Assembly (NCBI GenBank): GCA_022266195.1
Contig: WHVY01000010.1
Location: forward strand, 260,501 to 324,500
Direction: 5' to 3'
DNA from: Tetranychus cinnabarinus
Lineage: Eukaryota; Arthropoda; Arachnida; Trombidiformes; Tetranychidae
DNA length: 64,000 nucleotides
Below are positions 46,701 through 59,300 of the stretch, in pieces; the first letter of the stretch is position 1, and each line of letters opens with the position of its first letter. The translations under genes were made by a program, and so were the position numbers. The notes below the pieces were generated by a model that saw only the letters and a program-made list of their open reading frames with translations, was not told the origin of the DNA and searched no databases.

Positions 46701-47808
46701 GAGCTTCTTGATGCTAAAAGCGCAAAAACTCAGCTTGAAGAAGAATTGAAGTCTACTGAAACCAAAATTGCCGATAAATTCCAAGATGAAATAGCGAATC
46801 TAAAAAAGGATCTTCTTGGTGTTGAAAAAGCAAAATCCCGGCTTGAAGTAGAATTGAAATCTACTGAAACGAAATTTTCTGCTAAATTTAAAGATGACAC
46901 AAAGAATTTGAAAAATGAGCTTCTCGATGTTACGAACGCAAAAACTCAGCTTGAGGAAGAATTGAAATCTATTGAAAGTAAATTTTCCGATAAATTCAAG
47001 GGTGAAATAGCGAATCTGAAAAATGAGCTGCAGGATGTTAAAACTGCAAAGGAGAAACTAGAGGAAGAATTAAAAACCGCTGAAGCTAAAATTGTTTCTC
47101 TTTCGGAGAATCGAGATCTTCAGTCTCAATCAACAGTTGCTCCTAAAAATACGTTTGAAGGTATTGACAAACTTGCGAGCGCTAGAAAAGGATCGAGAGA
47201 GATTACGATAGACTCGAACTACTTACCCGAAGTTTCTGGTTGGGCTAAGAAAAAAACTACAGAAAGTGTATCTTCATCTCCATCAACTGATGTCACTAAT
47301 GCATACTTGAAAAGATTTCAAGCACAAAGTGTAAGTATCTTCAAATTATTTATCTGGCTTAACGATAACAATCATTAATTCATATTTTTAAATTTTCTAT
47401 TGTTTGTTTTAAATGTGTTTTATTTTACTTTAGACGACCAAAAAATCAACCAGTAAAGCAGCTAGGAAACCGGCTAGAAAATCAGCAAGAAAAGTTTCCA
47501 AAAGTTCAGTGCAAAGCGATACTCGTGATGAAAGCGAGGATGATTTGGTAAGCCTGTTAAGATCAACAACAAAACCAAAGAAGAAGAAGGCTAAAGATGA
47601 AGAAGAGGTAAGAGTTTGAGTTTAAAGTCTATTTTCGATCGTACTTACAATCTGTTTCTATTAACAGGAAAAAATACCCGTGAAAAGATTTAAATTACCT
47701 AAGGACGATGGTCTTTTGGATTCATTGTCACCTCACTTTGAAGACGAACCTGCCCAAAACATCAAAGGCGGTAGAGTTTTAAGGCCAAGAAGGCAAATCA
47801 AATTTTAG
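43759..47808 (+). CDS. kinesin-6 family motor, KIF20/MKLP2-like, with repeat coiled coil
   Basis: Five exons (43759-44750, 44928-45071, 45173-47330, 47434-47607, 47668-47808) give 1202 residues. The N-terminal motor (about 36-430) has a P-loop GTTSSGKS (127-134), the stretch YFEIYNGFIYDLL as in KIF20, switch I NKNSSRSH near 300 and switch II DLAGSE near 335. An insert between the P-loop and the FEIYN strand fits the kinesin-6 group. KIF20-type kinesins bundle midzone microtubules and deliver the chromosomal passenger complex in cytokinesis (subito in Drosophila). The middle of the protein is a coiled coil built from thirteen 36-residue repeats. The tail is Lys/Arg-rich (KAARKPARKSARK) and may bind microtubules or DNA. 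The kinesin call is firm; the subfamily assignment is likely but the tail is unlike known KIF20 proteins. Confidence 0.9.
45705..47093 (+). repeat. thirteen in-frame 108-bp tandem repeats in the kinesin coiled coil
   Basis: Units start every 108 bp from 45705 to 47001 without any indel; the last is cut after 31 residues. The consensus unit runs EEILSLKNELSDVKNAKAQL then EEELKSTETKIADKFK. Units differ at a few residues each. Core hydrophobic positions average 3.6 residues apart, so each unit is ten helical turns. Confidence 0.95.
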
Positions 47809-48457
47809 TGTATTTTATCTACCCAAGTTTGTATTCAAATCATTATCACTATTTCGACTGTCAGTATGTTATGCAATTTTAAAGCTGACTTTCTTTCCAA
47901 ATTAAATTCATTATTCCTTGTCAATTCTGTGTTCATTTTGATTTACCCTAAATACATGAAAATCGCCTCGTGGTGAGACATTTTACAAAAGTTGAATTTA
48001 TTGAAACAGTTCTTTGTCTCAAAGTTTAAAAAAATATGGAGAAAAAGATGAAGAAAAGTTGTTAAGGAAGTAAAAAAAGGATGCAAAAGATGATCATCTT
48101 GAAAGTTGAAGAAACAAAAAAAACAGTTAATACATTTGTAGAGTGAGCATCAGGGGATAGCTAAATTTAGTCCTGAGTGAGAGGCTAAAATTGCTACTGG
48201 GAAGTTGAACATTGCAATCTTTCCCTAAATTAGTTCACTTTACATCGTCAGTAACTAACATTTTAACTCATCATCATAAACATTTCTTGCCTTTTCATAT
48301 GTTTACCTCTTGTTCAAGTTGTCCCAAGTCATTTTAAGTCCCTAAATATATTGTCGCCATCATTGAATGCTTTATATGATTGCTTAGTGTTAACTTATTA
48401 AAATTGGAAACACATTTCAATTTTTAAGTTGAAAAGTAAAGATTCCCAAATAGTACA
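47809..48457. other. intergenic, kinesin 3' UTR and SPARC promoter
   Basis: No coding feature. Both genes read rightward, and the spacer is about 650 bp. Confidence 0.5.
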
Positions 48458-51308
48458 ATGTTGGTCAAACTCTGTCTACTCGTTGTCATTTTATCCCTCA
48501 TTCCCTCAGGATTTTATGTCAATGGTGAAAAGGTGAGACTCATTGTTCAACAATATTGATTTACATTAAATGTTATTCCAATTTCATCTTTTCCTTGTAA
48601 CTACAAAAGGTGATTAAGAATGGTAAAAAATCGTCCCAATCAGAAATTAAAGACTCGGCTAAAAATCCATTACAAAAAGGTAAACAATTTATATTTCCAA
48701 TTCATTCTTAAACATATTAACGAATTAAAATTGGTTGCTGGAAATCTTTAATCGATAGATCCATGTTCAAAGACTCGATGTGGACCTGGTCGTGAATGTG
48801 TCGTTGATCCTGCAACTTCAGAGCCCAAGTGTCTTTGCATGAGGTAAGTCAACAAAGAGAATCAGACGAATATGATGAATAAGATGATTGCTATTCAAGT
48901 CTCAAGTGACCCTTAATTGTGATGAAAATATTGAAAAGGTTTTTGAATGTCGAGTAGGAACAAAGAGCGTTTTTCAACTGAAAAGAGTCAAAAAACCAAA
49001 GATTTTCTAATGATTATTGATTCAGCAAAAAGATGGCTTGTTTGGAATCCATTCAAAAATGTTTTCATTCCTTATCTTTTCCTTATGCCTGTTGAAACCC
49101 TGTTCACATCACAGATTTGATGGCTTCTTATTTCATCAAGTAAAAAACCAGGAACTTAATGATTGTGCTTAACAAAAACATTAAAATGGTTGAGTGTAAA
49201 AGGAAAGGTCTAAACATTTGGATTGTACTTTGTATATGTTGGTGAAACTGTGTCTCGACCTAACATTATTATACACTCAACCATTTTAACTGTTTATTAT
49301 TTCAAAATTATCTAGAAATTAATTGAAATTTCAACATTTAATTTGCTCATCGTTTATCCAGAGAGTGTGGACCAAATAAGGATCCTCGTCGCCAAGTTTG
49401 TGATAATTTCAATAACACATGGAACTCAGATTGTCATTTATTCAGACATCAATGTGCTTGCAAAGATGGTGAGTTAACACATAACCCGATTGCCTGTTTC
49501 CTGGTAATCAATTGGTTAGTCTGTAGGGTTGAAGTTGGTTAAATTTAGATTGAAAATTTTAAAATATAATAGCAATCATTGTTTTCAAGATTTATTAGGT
49601 ATAATTTCATTTAACCATGATCTTGAATTATTTTGCTTATTTCTTCCCTTTTTTCGTTCTTGTTTCTAATTATAACGAAAGATAATATTCATGGTTATAA
49701 TTAAGAAATGAATTGAAATCTCATTGCATCAGAGGAAATGTTCATGAAGCAAAATTTGTGTTTACATTAAAACGTAAAGTGTTTGTGGTTGAAGTTTCCA
49801 ATCATCTGTTTTACTTCTTACACACTAGTTAATTACACTGATCTTGTAAACAATTTATCAAAAGGTTATCCACATTTCCTTGTTTACATATGTTTTAATC
49901 ATAATCATCACCAATTGCTTGTATTTACCTGATTATTGGAAACTTAATGAAATAATTAGTTGGCTACTCAGAGCAACAACCTAAAGTTAGACAAAAAATC
50001 ATTTGAGCATTTCCAAAATTAGACTTGAAGACAAAATTTTGTTCAACTCGTCATTTTTTTTCGTTCATTTTGAACTGTTGATAAACTCAGGCTTCAACAC
50101 TTGATAAACAAATCAACTGATTATTTTTGCCTATTGATCATGTCTAATAGTTTTATCCTTTCCTTAGGAGAATCAAAAGATTGCACTGAAAATCATAGCC
50201 ACATGCACATTGATTATTATGGAGAATGTAAAGAGTTGGGTTCATGTGATCAAGGCACATTAGACGATTTCCCTCGACGAATGAAGGAATGGCTTTACAC
50301 AATCATGAGGTAATTAAAATTGCCTTTTAAACTATTAAATTATATATTTGATCGCATTAAATAATCTTCCAATTCCAACTTTTCCATCGACAGCAAAAAA
50401 TATCCCAAACCATCGGAACACGAGAAAGACAATTATCACCACGGATGGATCAACGCAATAATCTGGAAATTCTGTGATTTAGATACTGAGCCACATGACA
50501 GGTTAGTAGTTACTATAATCAAATAGTTAAACGAAAGTGATTCAATTCAACAAATTAAAATAAAATAACCGTTTAATCAAGAAATGAACAAAAAACATCA
50601 ACAAACAAAACTAGCCATTGAAAGACGATCCTTTAAACCCTCAATTATTTACTAAAGGCATTTGGCGCTCACTTTAAATTAAATTTTATATTCAAATTTC
50701 TTTATCATTTAGCATTTAGATTGAGTTTAGTTTACATTTTCGAATTATCATGAAATCTAAAAATCTAAATGAACGTTGATCCTCTCCTTGATTGATTTTA
50801 CTCTGGGCTATGGATTTAATAACGATTAAAAGCGAGTGATTTGATAGATTGAACCAATTGTAAAGTAAAGACGAAAATGATTCGAATTGAAAATTGGAGA
50901 AGAAATTGGAAAAGGTTAAAAAAGAGAAAAATTTGAGTGCATAATTTAGCCTATTGAATCCTTTCAGGTCAATAAATTTGTACAATGTTTCTTCACAATC
51001 CTCAATTAATCCAATTGAATACTCGATACAGGAAAGTTTCTCGTCATGAATTGTTTCCACTTCGAGCACCTTTACTATCAATGGAACCCTGTATTGGACG
51101 CTTTTTGGACTCCTGTGATCCAAATAATGACCATCTAGTAACTCTAGCTGAATGGGGTAAATGTTTAGGTGTTGATAAAGGTAAATATTTTTTAGTTAAC
51201 CTTAAATCCTAAGCTAAAGTAAAACCATTAACATATAAATTTATCTAATTTTTAGGGGAAATGGAGGATAAATGCAGTGAATTCAACTCATCTTCAGATG
51301 ACAAATAA
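48458..51308 (+). CDS. SPARC: SPARC / osteonectin (BM-40), extracellular matrix protein
   Basis: Eight small exons (48458-48532, 48610-48679, 48759-48843, 49362-49468, 50168-50309, 50394-50501, 51032-51180, 51256-51308), all phase-consistent, give 262 residues. There is a signal peptide (MLVKLCLLVVILSL), then a follistatin-like domain with the expected cysteine spacing (DPCSKTRCGPGREC onward), then the helical extracellular calcium-binding domain. EF-hand 1 corresponds to the stretch around FCDLDTEPHDR, and EF-hand 2 is canonical (DPNNDHLVTLAEW). SPARC is a secreted calcium- and collagen-binding protein needed for basement-membrane collagen IV in flies. The acidic domain I usual after the signal peptide is missing: the 27 residues there are net basic. 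An AATAAA overlaps the stop and another lies near 51622. Confidence 0.95.
49181..49289. mobile_element. small MITE in SPARC intron 3, TTAA-flanked
   Basis: TTAAAATGGTTGAGTGTA (49181-49198) is exactly repeated in inverse orientation at 49272-49289. Taking TTAA as the duplicated target leaves a 101-bp element with 14-bp termini, which fits a piggyBac-type MITE. Because TTAA is itself palindromic, a TA duplication of Tc1/mariner type cannot be excluded. No coding capacity. Confidence 0.75.
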
Positions 51309-53307
51309 ATTGGAAAGATGTAAAGCAATGGCTTGAAGCAAATAATCCAACGAATGGCTATTATGGTTACACTTATTTAATCCTGTTAAAGTTACAACAA
51401 TTTACATTTTCTTAACTTTAATTTGCCCATTTTCTTGATTACCATTATAATGAGCTTTTTGAAAACTTAATCAAAAATTTTTCCTTTAAATTAAATTCCT
51501 TTCAAAAGTTGCGCGCAAACTTAATCAAACCAAAACCAAAACAAAAGCAATTGAAATTTGAAAACTTAATGAAAACCTAATGAAAAGATGAAATTGTAAA
51601 GAGGAAAAGGAAGAAATGAAGGAATAAAAAGATTCAATGTTTCCATATCAATCAACTTAGACAGTATTTCAACCTGGACTCCATTAGATGAAACAGCCCA
51701 CCGACGAGTCTCAACTTTCACTTGATTAAACAACATTTAGATGCATTAAAACACCTTTAAACTGATTTGCTTGTTAACCTAGTTATCCAAAAATACACCT
51801 TTCATTCCGGTCCAGGGTTGGGTTTGTGCCCTCTCTCACACTGACTCAGTCCACCTCCTCTGTACTCCCTCTGAAAAGGCCACAGTTAACAGGACAAAGG
51901 TAAATCTCGAGAGCAACAAGTTAAACAAAACAGGCAAAAAGATTGGACCGCAACATTGAATTCACATGAATATGCATAAACTTGCAGAGATGACAATGAT
52001 GAGAGGCCGAAGGAGAACAATAATTTACACTTTTCTCTCTCTCTCTCCCTCTGTCACCCCCAAAAGAAATGTAATAAAAAACGGAATCCACCTGAAGATG
52101 AAGCGAATAAAATCTCCCATGAGTTTTACCGATTCTTTTTTTCTCTTCTTCTTTTTCCTTCAAAGCGGGATGATCTTCCTTTCCTTTATAAATATATTTA
52201 TATCAGCACACACACACTCTCATCCTCCTCATCATCTTAATCATCTTGATCAGCTCCTTCATCCTCCTCTTCGTACCAAAAATGAAAAGACGAAAAAAGG
52301 GAATCTCTCATTGTTAAGACTCCTTCGTTTTTCCTCTCAACTCCCTCCATCATCTTGTACATCGTCTTATATATCATATTGTACATCATCTTCTCTCTCT
52401 TTTCCTCTCTTTTTTCTCCTTCTTCTCCTTCGACTTCATCCTCCGGATGATGATCATCACAAAGTATAACAAACCATTTTCTCAGCTCACAATGAAGCTA
52501 AAAAAATTGAGAAGCAAAGGAACCGCTAAAATCACAGTTTCTTTACCTGACTCTAAGACATGGTCTAATCCCTCCTACCATACCTGAATAGTGACCGCCT
52601 TAACTAGTTCATTGACTATAGAAATCTCTGTCTTTCACTGTTCTCTCTGAGTTTGGGTCACCTCTTTACCTAGTGAGCGACTTACACAAGAAAAAAAGGC
52701 TCACTTTTAAGGTCAAAAAACTAGTTTTTTTCGCTATTCTTACAATACATTTCTCTTTCACCTTTCAAGACGTTTCTCACTCTCTCATAATTGTGACCGA
52801 GTAAACGGTTTTCATCTTTAACATCATCTTCATCATCACCACCACCATCATCATCATCATCTTAATCCTCCTTCTTCTCTCTCTACTCTATCTGCATCAG
52901 AACGCTTTTTGCTCACTCATTGACTGTAAAAAAGTGTCACCGGTTTTCATTTTACACTTTTTTACCTTCTTCATTGATCATCAGTGAGTTGATGTGATGA
53001 TCAGTAAAAATCACAGTCGATCAACAGTTTAATCAACAGTTAACAACGGCACGTTGTTGCTTTCAATTCTGTACCTTCAAACAATATGCAACTGTAAACA
53101 AAATGAGTTTCTAATCATTTCTACCTTCAACTAAAATCGTTTCAATTTATGGATTTTCCAATGTTTTAACCTTTTCTTTCTGAACTTCTACAATTAAACT
53201 TTACCATCATCTGAACTTCATCAGAACATCATTTCGATTTTTCAATTTTTTGTGCTTTTAATCATTATTTTGCATTCCAATTCCAACCTCAACTTTTACA
53301 TTTTAAT
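51309..53307. other. intergenic, SPARC 3' UTR and KLF5-like promoter region
   Basis: Contains pyrimidine-rich low-complexity sequence (about 52020-52460) and a (TCA)n microsatellite (about 52825-52866). A long open frame through the pyrimidine tract is compositional. No gene is seen. Confidence 0.5.
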
Positions 53308-56300
53308 ATGAATATCGATTCAACTGGAAATGGGTCTACGATACTCAGTGACATTGATTTTGTGATTGCTTATATTTGCAATGAAGCCAACAGTGGAAAC
53401 GGATTTGCTGATATAACATCATCATCATCATTGGTAAGAAAAGTTTAAAATTAAATTTAAAATCCATTCCAATCTCAATTTTGCCCAACTCTGAAAACCT
53501 CAAATCTCAATTCAACTTGAAATCAATTGTAAACCCTTCAGTATCAAAGCCAATTTGAATCCATTGAAGCCAATCAATGAATCAGTTCTTTTAATTTGCA
53601 TAATTAACTCCAATTATAAATTGCTCAACCAATCAATTAATGATTGAAATCAGAAGAAGAAGAAAAACGGTCAAAAAATGGATGAAAATAGCAGTAAAAG
53701 TGAATCTAAAAGGATGAAAGGAATTGAAACCTTTTCTTGAAAATCTCTTCTTTATCATGTAAATGCAGATATCTTAATCATTATCATCCTGATCAAGTAT
53801 TAGCCATGGATTAACAATATACTTTGAAGAGTGAAAAGTCCAAAGCCAAGGGTAGAAAAAAAGACAACTCATTTGCATGAAGGTAACATTGAAAAGTTGA
53901 TTGTTACGGTTAAATCTATTATAACCTGAGTAAAGGAGTTTCATCCACTAACCTAACACTGGTTAAGAGGTTGGCTCACCTTTAGCACCCCTCAGCCCAG
54001 TGAAATAGTACACAGTAAAGGTAGCCATTGAAAGCCGTGAGTAAAGTGATTGAGTCTAGAAGAGGCCAAGAATAAAATAAATAAATAAAAGGATGATGCT
54101 TTTGTGTTTGATTTCCGTTGAGAGGAAAGTCGAGTCTTTTGATTGTTGAAATTGAGCAGAAAAAAAAGAGTTTTAATCAAAAATTATTACCTTTTTGCAA
54201 GTTGAATCAGATTCTTTGATGTCACTTACCATTCCCGTGTTTTTTTTTCAAGGCCAACTTTACCATGTAATACAATGCTAATCTAATTTCCATACCCAAT
54301 CGAGTCCAACCTTTTTTTTCCTCCGAAATTTTTTTCCTTCTTATTTGTTCATCTCTTGATTTACTTCATTTTTTCAACTCATTTTTTACTACTTTTGAAC
54401 CCTCTTCGCCACTGCTGCTCATTTCTTGTTCCCTTCACAATCCATTGAATTATGTTACCTTATGTAACCTTTGAATGGGCCACACCAAGAAAAGAGCAAA
54501 GTGTTATCACTTTGATTCCTGTGAGAACTGCACTTTGATTAAACTTGAACTTGACGCTAACAAGACCTTGGCCTTAGATTCCTATTATTTAATTATTACC
54601 TTCATTTGGTGATAAATGAATCAAGGAAGTAATTTTAACGCAACATTCAAATGGTTAGACTTCCTAGTCCAACCTTTCAATGATAAATGTCCATGTTAAA
54701 TGTTAGGTAAAAGTCAAAGGTTTGAAGGTGAGTCACTTTTGAAAAGTTACCTTTACGAGTAAACAATCATTTAATAATCAGTTTCTCATAATGCAAAGTA
54801 GTTCAATGATTTTGATAAGCTTCAAGTTAACATCAAAGTCTTTGAATCTCAAAGTCTAACAACAAAAGTTTCAATAAAAATCCAATTGCAATGTTTATCA
54901 AGATGAAATCATATCAGTTTTAGGTTAAATTTGCTAACAATCTGTTACAAAGTAACTCAATAAGGCAACTTTGAATCGAGTTGATTCCAGTCAAATTAAT
55001 ATTCGTTTAGTGTCAAGTCTTAATAATCAACTCATTGTTATCAAAAGTTGTCTTTTGTTCAATTTCAGTTGAATGATATTTTACTAGATATTTGTTTTAA
55101 ATGCAATCCATTCTGTAATAGCAATAAACTTTGATACCTAATGATTGATGCAACTTGATCAACCTTGATATTTGCAGCAATTTAACTTTCCTTTCATGAT
55201 ATAACTGTACAATTAGATTAAATTTGAAGATGATTTTACAGTAAAAGTTATTAAAAGTTGTTCATCTTTCACTTTATTGCAAAAGGAATTACCTTTTATT
55301 TGTTGATCGATGAAATTAAATTTAATCTGTATTGGGTAAGCAAATGAATTGAGAAGTGAAATTGATAAAAAATTGGATTTCAATTGAAAATAAAAAGTTA
55401 TAGCCAAAGAAGAACGAGAATTGTGTTAAAGTAATTTCATGATTTAATGGTTGAGAGAATCACTTTCCACTGTTAATGATCAACTATTAACTGATGTTTA
55501 TTGTTAACTGAACGAAGACGATTATTATTATTATATTAATGAACGCACGAGTTAAGTCACTCGACTAACTGATAAATAGCGATATAATGTTGGTTATAAA
55601 TGATTATCAAAAGATTGCCGAAAGATGTGTGTTTAAGATGAACGTTTGTTGCGATATGTGAAGCAAAGGAGCAAAAAAAGTGGCGAAGTTTAAATAAGCG
55701 AAACAAAAGTGAACGTTTTTTGTTATTAAATATTATATAAACATGGTTCTAATTGTGAGTTTATTTGATTGATTGGCTACTGAAGAGAGAGAGAGAGAGA
55801 GAGATGAAGAAGCGAAAGGAGATGTTCAGGGATGAAGATGATAAAAGTGAAGAGAAGTGTTGGCTTCAATGAGTTTGTCAAATGTAATCAATTAACCGAG
55901 TAAAGAGTGATTTAAGATAATTTTCAAGTGACATTGAAGAGAAAAAGTTAATAACAATTTAACGGTAGAAAATTAAATCACAATTAAAGATGAGCAATTT
56001 GAGACAATTAAAGAACAGTTCATTCGCTAAATCAACATCAATATTTTCATTTTTATCATCTGATTATATCGACAAAAGTAGAAGGGAAAATGATGAAGCG
56101 ATGAAGATGATGAAGATGATCTGTATCTTGATCATAACAAAGGTTGATCTTGTTGTGAAAGATGAGATTATCAAGCTTTAAGGTGTCATTGTTGCAGGTA
56201 AAATGCTTGTCTAGGGTTTTGGGTTGTTTTGTCAAGGCATGTGAAAAGGGTTAACAGGATGAAAGGTTTTCTTTGTGAAAAAAGGTTTAAACTGAGAAAG

Positions 56301-59300
56301 TGAATCAAGGTGAGAAATGATGATAATGATGATGATGGCGATGATGAGATGAATTGGAACGAGAAAAGAAACATTAATCAGTTTACTTTTGAGTCGATTT
56401 TTTATGCTCTGAAAATCATTTGCCTTCATCTTTATTTTGCTCAGTAAGACTTACTTTTTGCTCAGCCGTTAATGTTGTTGTCATTATAATCATCCTAATC
56501 ATTTTAATCATCATCATTTTCATCTTGATTAATGTTATTAACAATCAGCTTTGGAAACCTTTCATTTAGTATGTGATATTAATTCAATTATTGCTCAAGT
56601 TTCATGTTTATTTTGCTGATTGTTCAAGTTAATTGCATTTGTTTTCAACATTGAAAATTTTTCTTCAATTTTTCAGTCTTTTGTCAAAATTAAGTATTAA
56701 TTGTTGGATAAATTGGGTTTAAATTAAACATAAAGAACTAATTGTTTGATTCAAAGTAAATCAAAAATTTGAGTTTTGTTTGTTAACAACTCTTCATTGT
56801 TAAGTGTTTTGGATTTGACAAAATGATCATTGATTCAAATTAAGGATTGATTAAGTTGATTGACTTATTTTGCTGTGAAAATTATTTTCTCAATTTTGAT
56901 AGTCAATGGTTTAATTGTTTGATTTAGATGAATTGGTGTATTTGTTTCAATTTGCAAAAGGTAATTTCAACCTTTTCATGAGACTTTTTTAGCTTCATTT
57001 TGTTTCAGTTTATATTTGTAAACTTTTTGACTTTCAGCTGATGATTGGATAAAAATAAGCTATCAATAAAGTCCGACTCAAGATGTAATCACATCCTGTA
57101 GATGTTGCTATTAACAAGTAGAGTCACATGAGTTTTGATGACCAGAAGAGTGAAAGGTCAAAGCACAAAATGTGGATCAAGATCAATGTTGTACAAAGGA
57201 CAATGTACTTGTACAATGGACACTCTTGAGGGTCACGACCTTTTGGTCAATTGATATAAATATCAATATTCTCATCGACAAAATTGAAAAAAAGTGTTTT
57301 CTTAATCTTCAAATAATACAGCAAATCAGGTGAGAGATATGAAGATGTTCATTTTGCAACATCAAATTTTGTCAGTTTCAACAATTGTTCCATTCACAAT
57401 TCATAAAGTGTTCAGTTTTGTGTTGTCAATCTTGTATTAGATTCCAAGTTTCCTCAATTTTTGGTCATCTACTTTCATCAGTATTGGACCGATCGCAGGT
57501 TAATTATCAAAATCTGGAGTTGATAGAAAATACAAGAAGTTACTTTTGAATGAAAACATTGCTTTTATATTGTAACATCTTAAATAGCCTTTTGGTTCCA
57601 AAAGTTCAACAGGATTTAGATTCATGAAAATTATCCATAATTTCGATCAATTCTTTATTGATGGTCGAGTCCTTAAAGCTGCAGTTTTGTTCAATCATTG
57701 CTGAAAGCTGGCAAAGTTTGAAATTGTCTCGGAATATATCGGTCTTTAATTTTAATAGATTGAGTTTGTCAAATGTTAAAATTTGATTTATTTTGGTCAC
57801 CATTTAAATTTTTGACATCACATTTAGTTACTTTGTCGTCTGTATAATGATTTTATCACTTTATACATTTTATAAAATAATAATAATGTACAGGTGAAAC
57901 ACTGGAATTGGAGTAAAAAAGGTATTATGTACAAGCTATGAGAAAAAAAATTAAGAAGAAGAGAGGATGCAGAGAGGATGAAAAAGATGAAGATTAGGGG
58001 ATGAGAAATGATCAGAACGAGGTGAGAGAGAAAAGAAAGTGAGATACAGAGGGTAAAGAAGAGAAGGAGGACAGAAGAGAGAGAGAGAGAGAAATATCAT
58101 TGAGAAAAGATGTTTTTGGCCTCAATTCACTGATGGACTTTACTTTTTTGCCTTTCTCCTTTTGCTCCTTCTCTCTCTTTCCTTTCGTCCTCATCTTCAT
58201 CAACTATTTCTAGGTGACCGGGATACACTGAGAATGTGACCGGCTTACCTAGTGACAATGGGCTATAAGGAGCAGAGGGAGGAAGGTGAAGGTGAGAGGA
58301 AAGAATAGAGAAATGTTAAAAAGAAAAGTTCTCCTTGTCTTCTTTTTAGCTCTCTTTTATGGCTTTTAATCAAAGAGGATCGGAAATGGATGAGAGAGTG
58401 AGAGAGAGAGAGAGAGAAAGAGGACGAAAGGTGTAGGGGGTGGTTGGGGGTCCTGAGATAATCAAGTGTCAAACTATACTTACAGTCTTCTATTGATCTT
58501 GAAGGCTCTATGGTTGATGTATGGCTCTGATAGGGAGAGTGAGTTTCAATTTCTTGACCCAATTTGATTTTATTCACATGAAATCATTTTAACAAGAGAT
58601 GTAAAAGTGGGTGACTTGGGGGTGAACATAATTTTAAGAAAGATGAAACATCATTGTAATGATAATGGTGGTGGTTTAAAGAGGGTGAAAAGAAGTGAAT
58701 TGTTATTAATATTTTCCTTTCCTTTCTTTTACCTTCACTAGCTTTTTCAATTTCGCTCTCTTTTTCCTATCACTATGTTTACATATTGAATAGACGCTAA
58801 CTCCCTCTTGTTAAACTTTCTTATTTAGTTTTTCCTTTTACTTCTTTAATGTCTTTTCTTCTTGACTTACGCTTTTCTTCGTACTTTTTGGACAATTCAA
58901 CTTTCTCTTTATTATTACCTACACCTTCATCTTTAACCTCTTCCCCTTTTCCGCTGATCCGTTTTGTACTGTAAACAAAACTGTTCGATGTTAATGATGA
59001 TAAACCGTAACTAAGACTAACTGTGCTTTCTCTTTTTTCTCCCTTTCTTTTCTCCTCTCTTTTTTTCCTTCCCTTTCTCCTGTTACTTTCTTTTATGTCT
59101 CTTATTGTCTGTTATGCTAAATCGTCTTTACTATTTGCTGATTATTTGTATCTTGGCTTAAATTTGACATGATTTGGATCTGAAGAGTCCCGTTGTTTCC
59201 GGTAAAGCTTCATCCTCAGCAATCTCTCCCTCATCATCTTCACTTTCCTCAACTTCATCTTTGTCGTCACTTTCATCTTCTTTGTCAACCTCACCGACCT

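Noticed and set aside
51966..52469. 167-codon open frame on + strand
   Set aside because: It runs through a pyrimidine-rich tract and encodes Ser/Leu/His-rich low-complexity sequence without domains.
57190..57225. Repeated TTGTACAA words in the KLF5-like intron
   Set aside because: Short palindromic words are expected by chance, and no larger structure is present.
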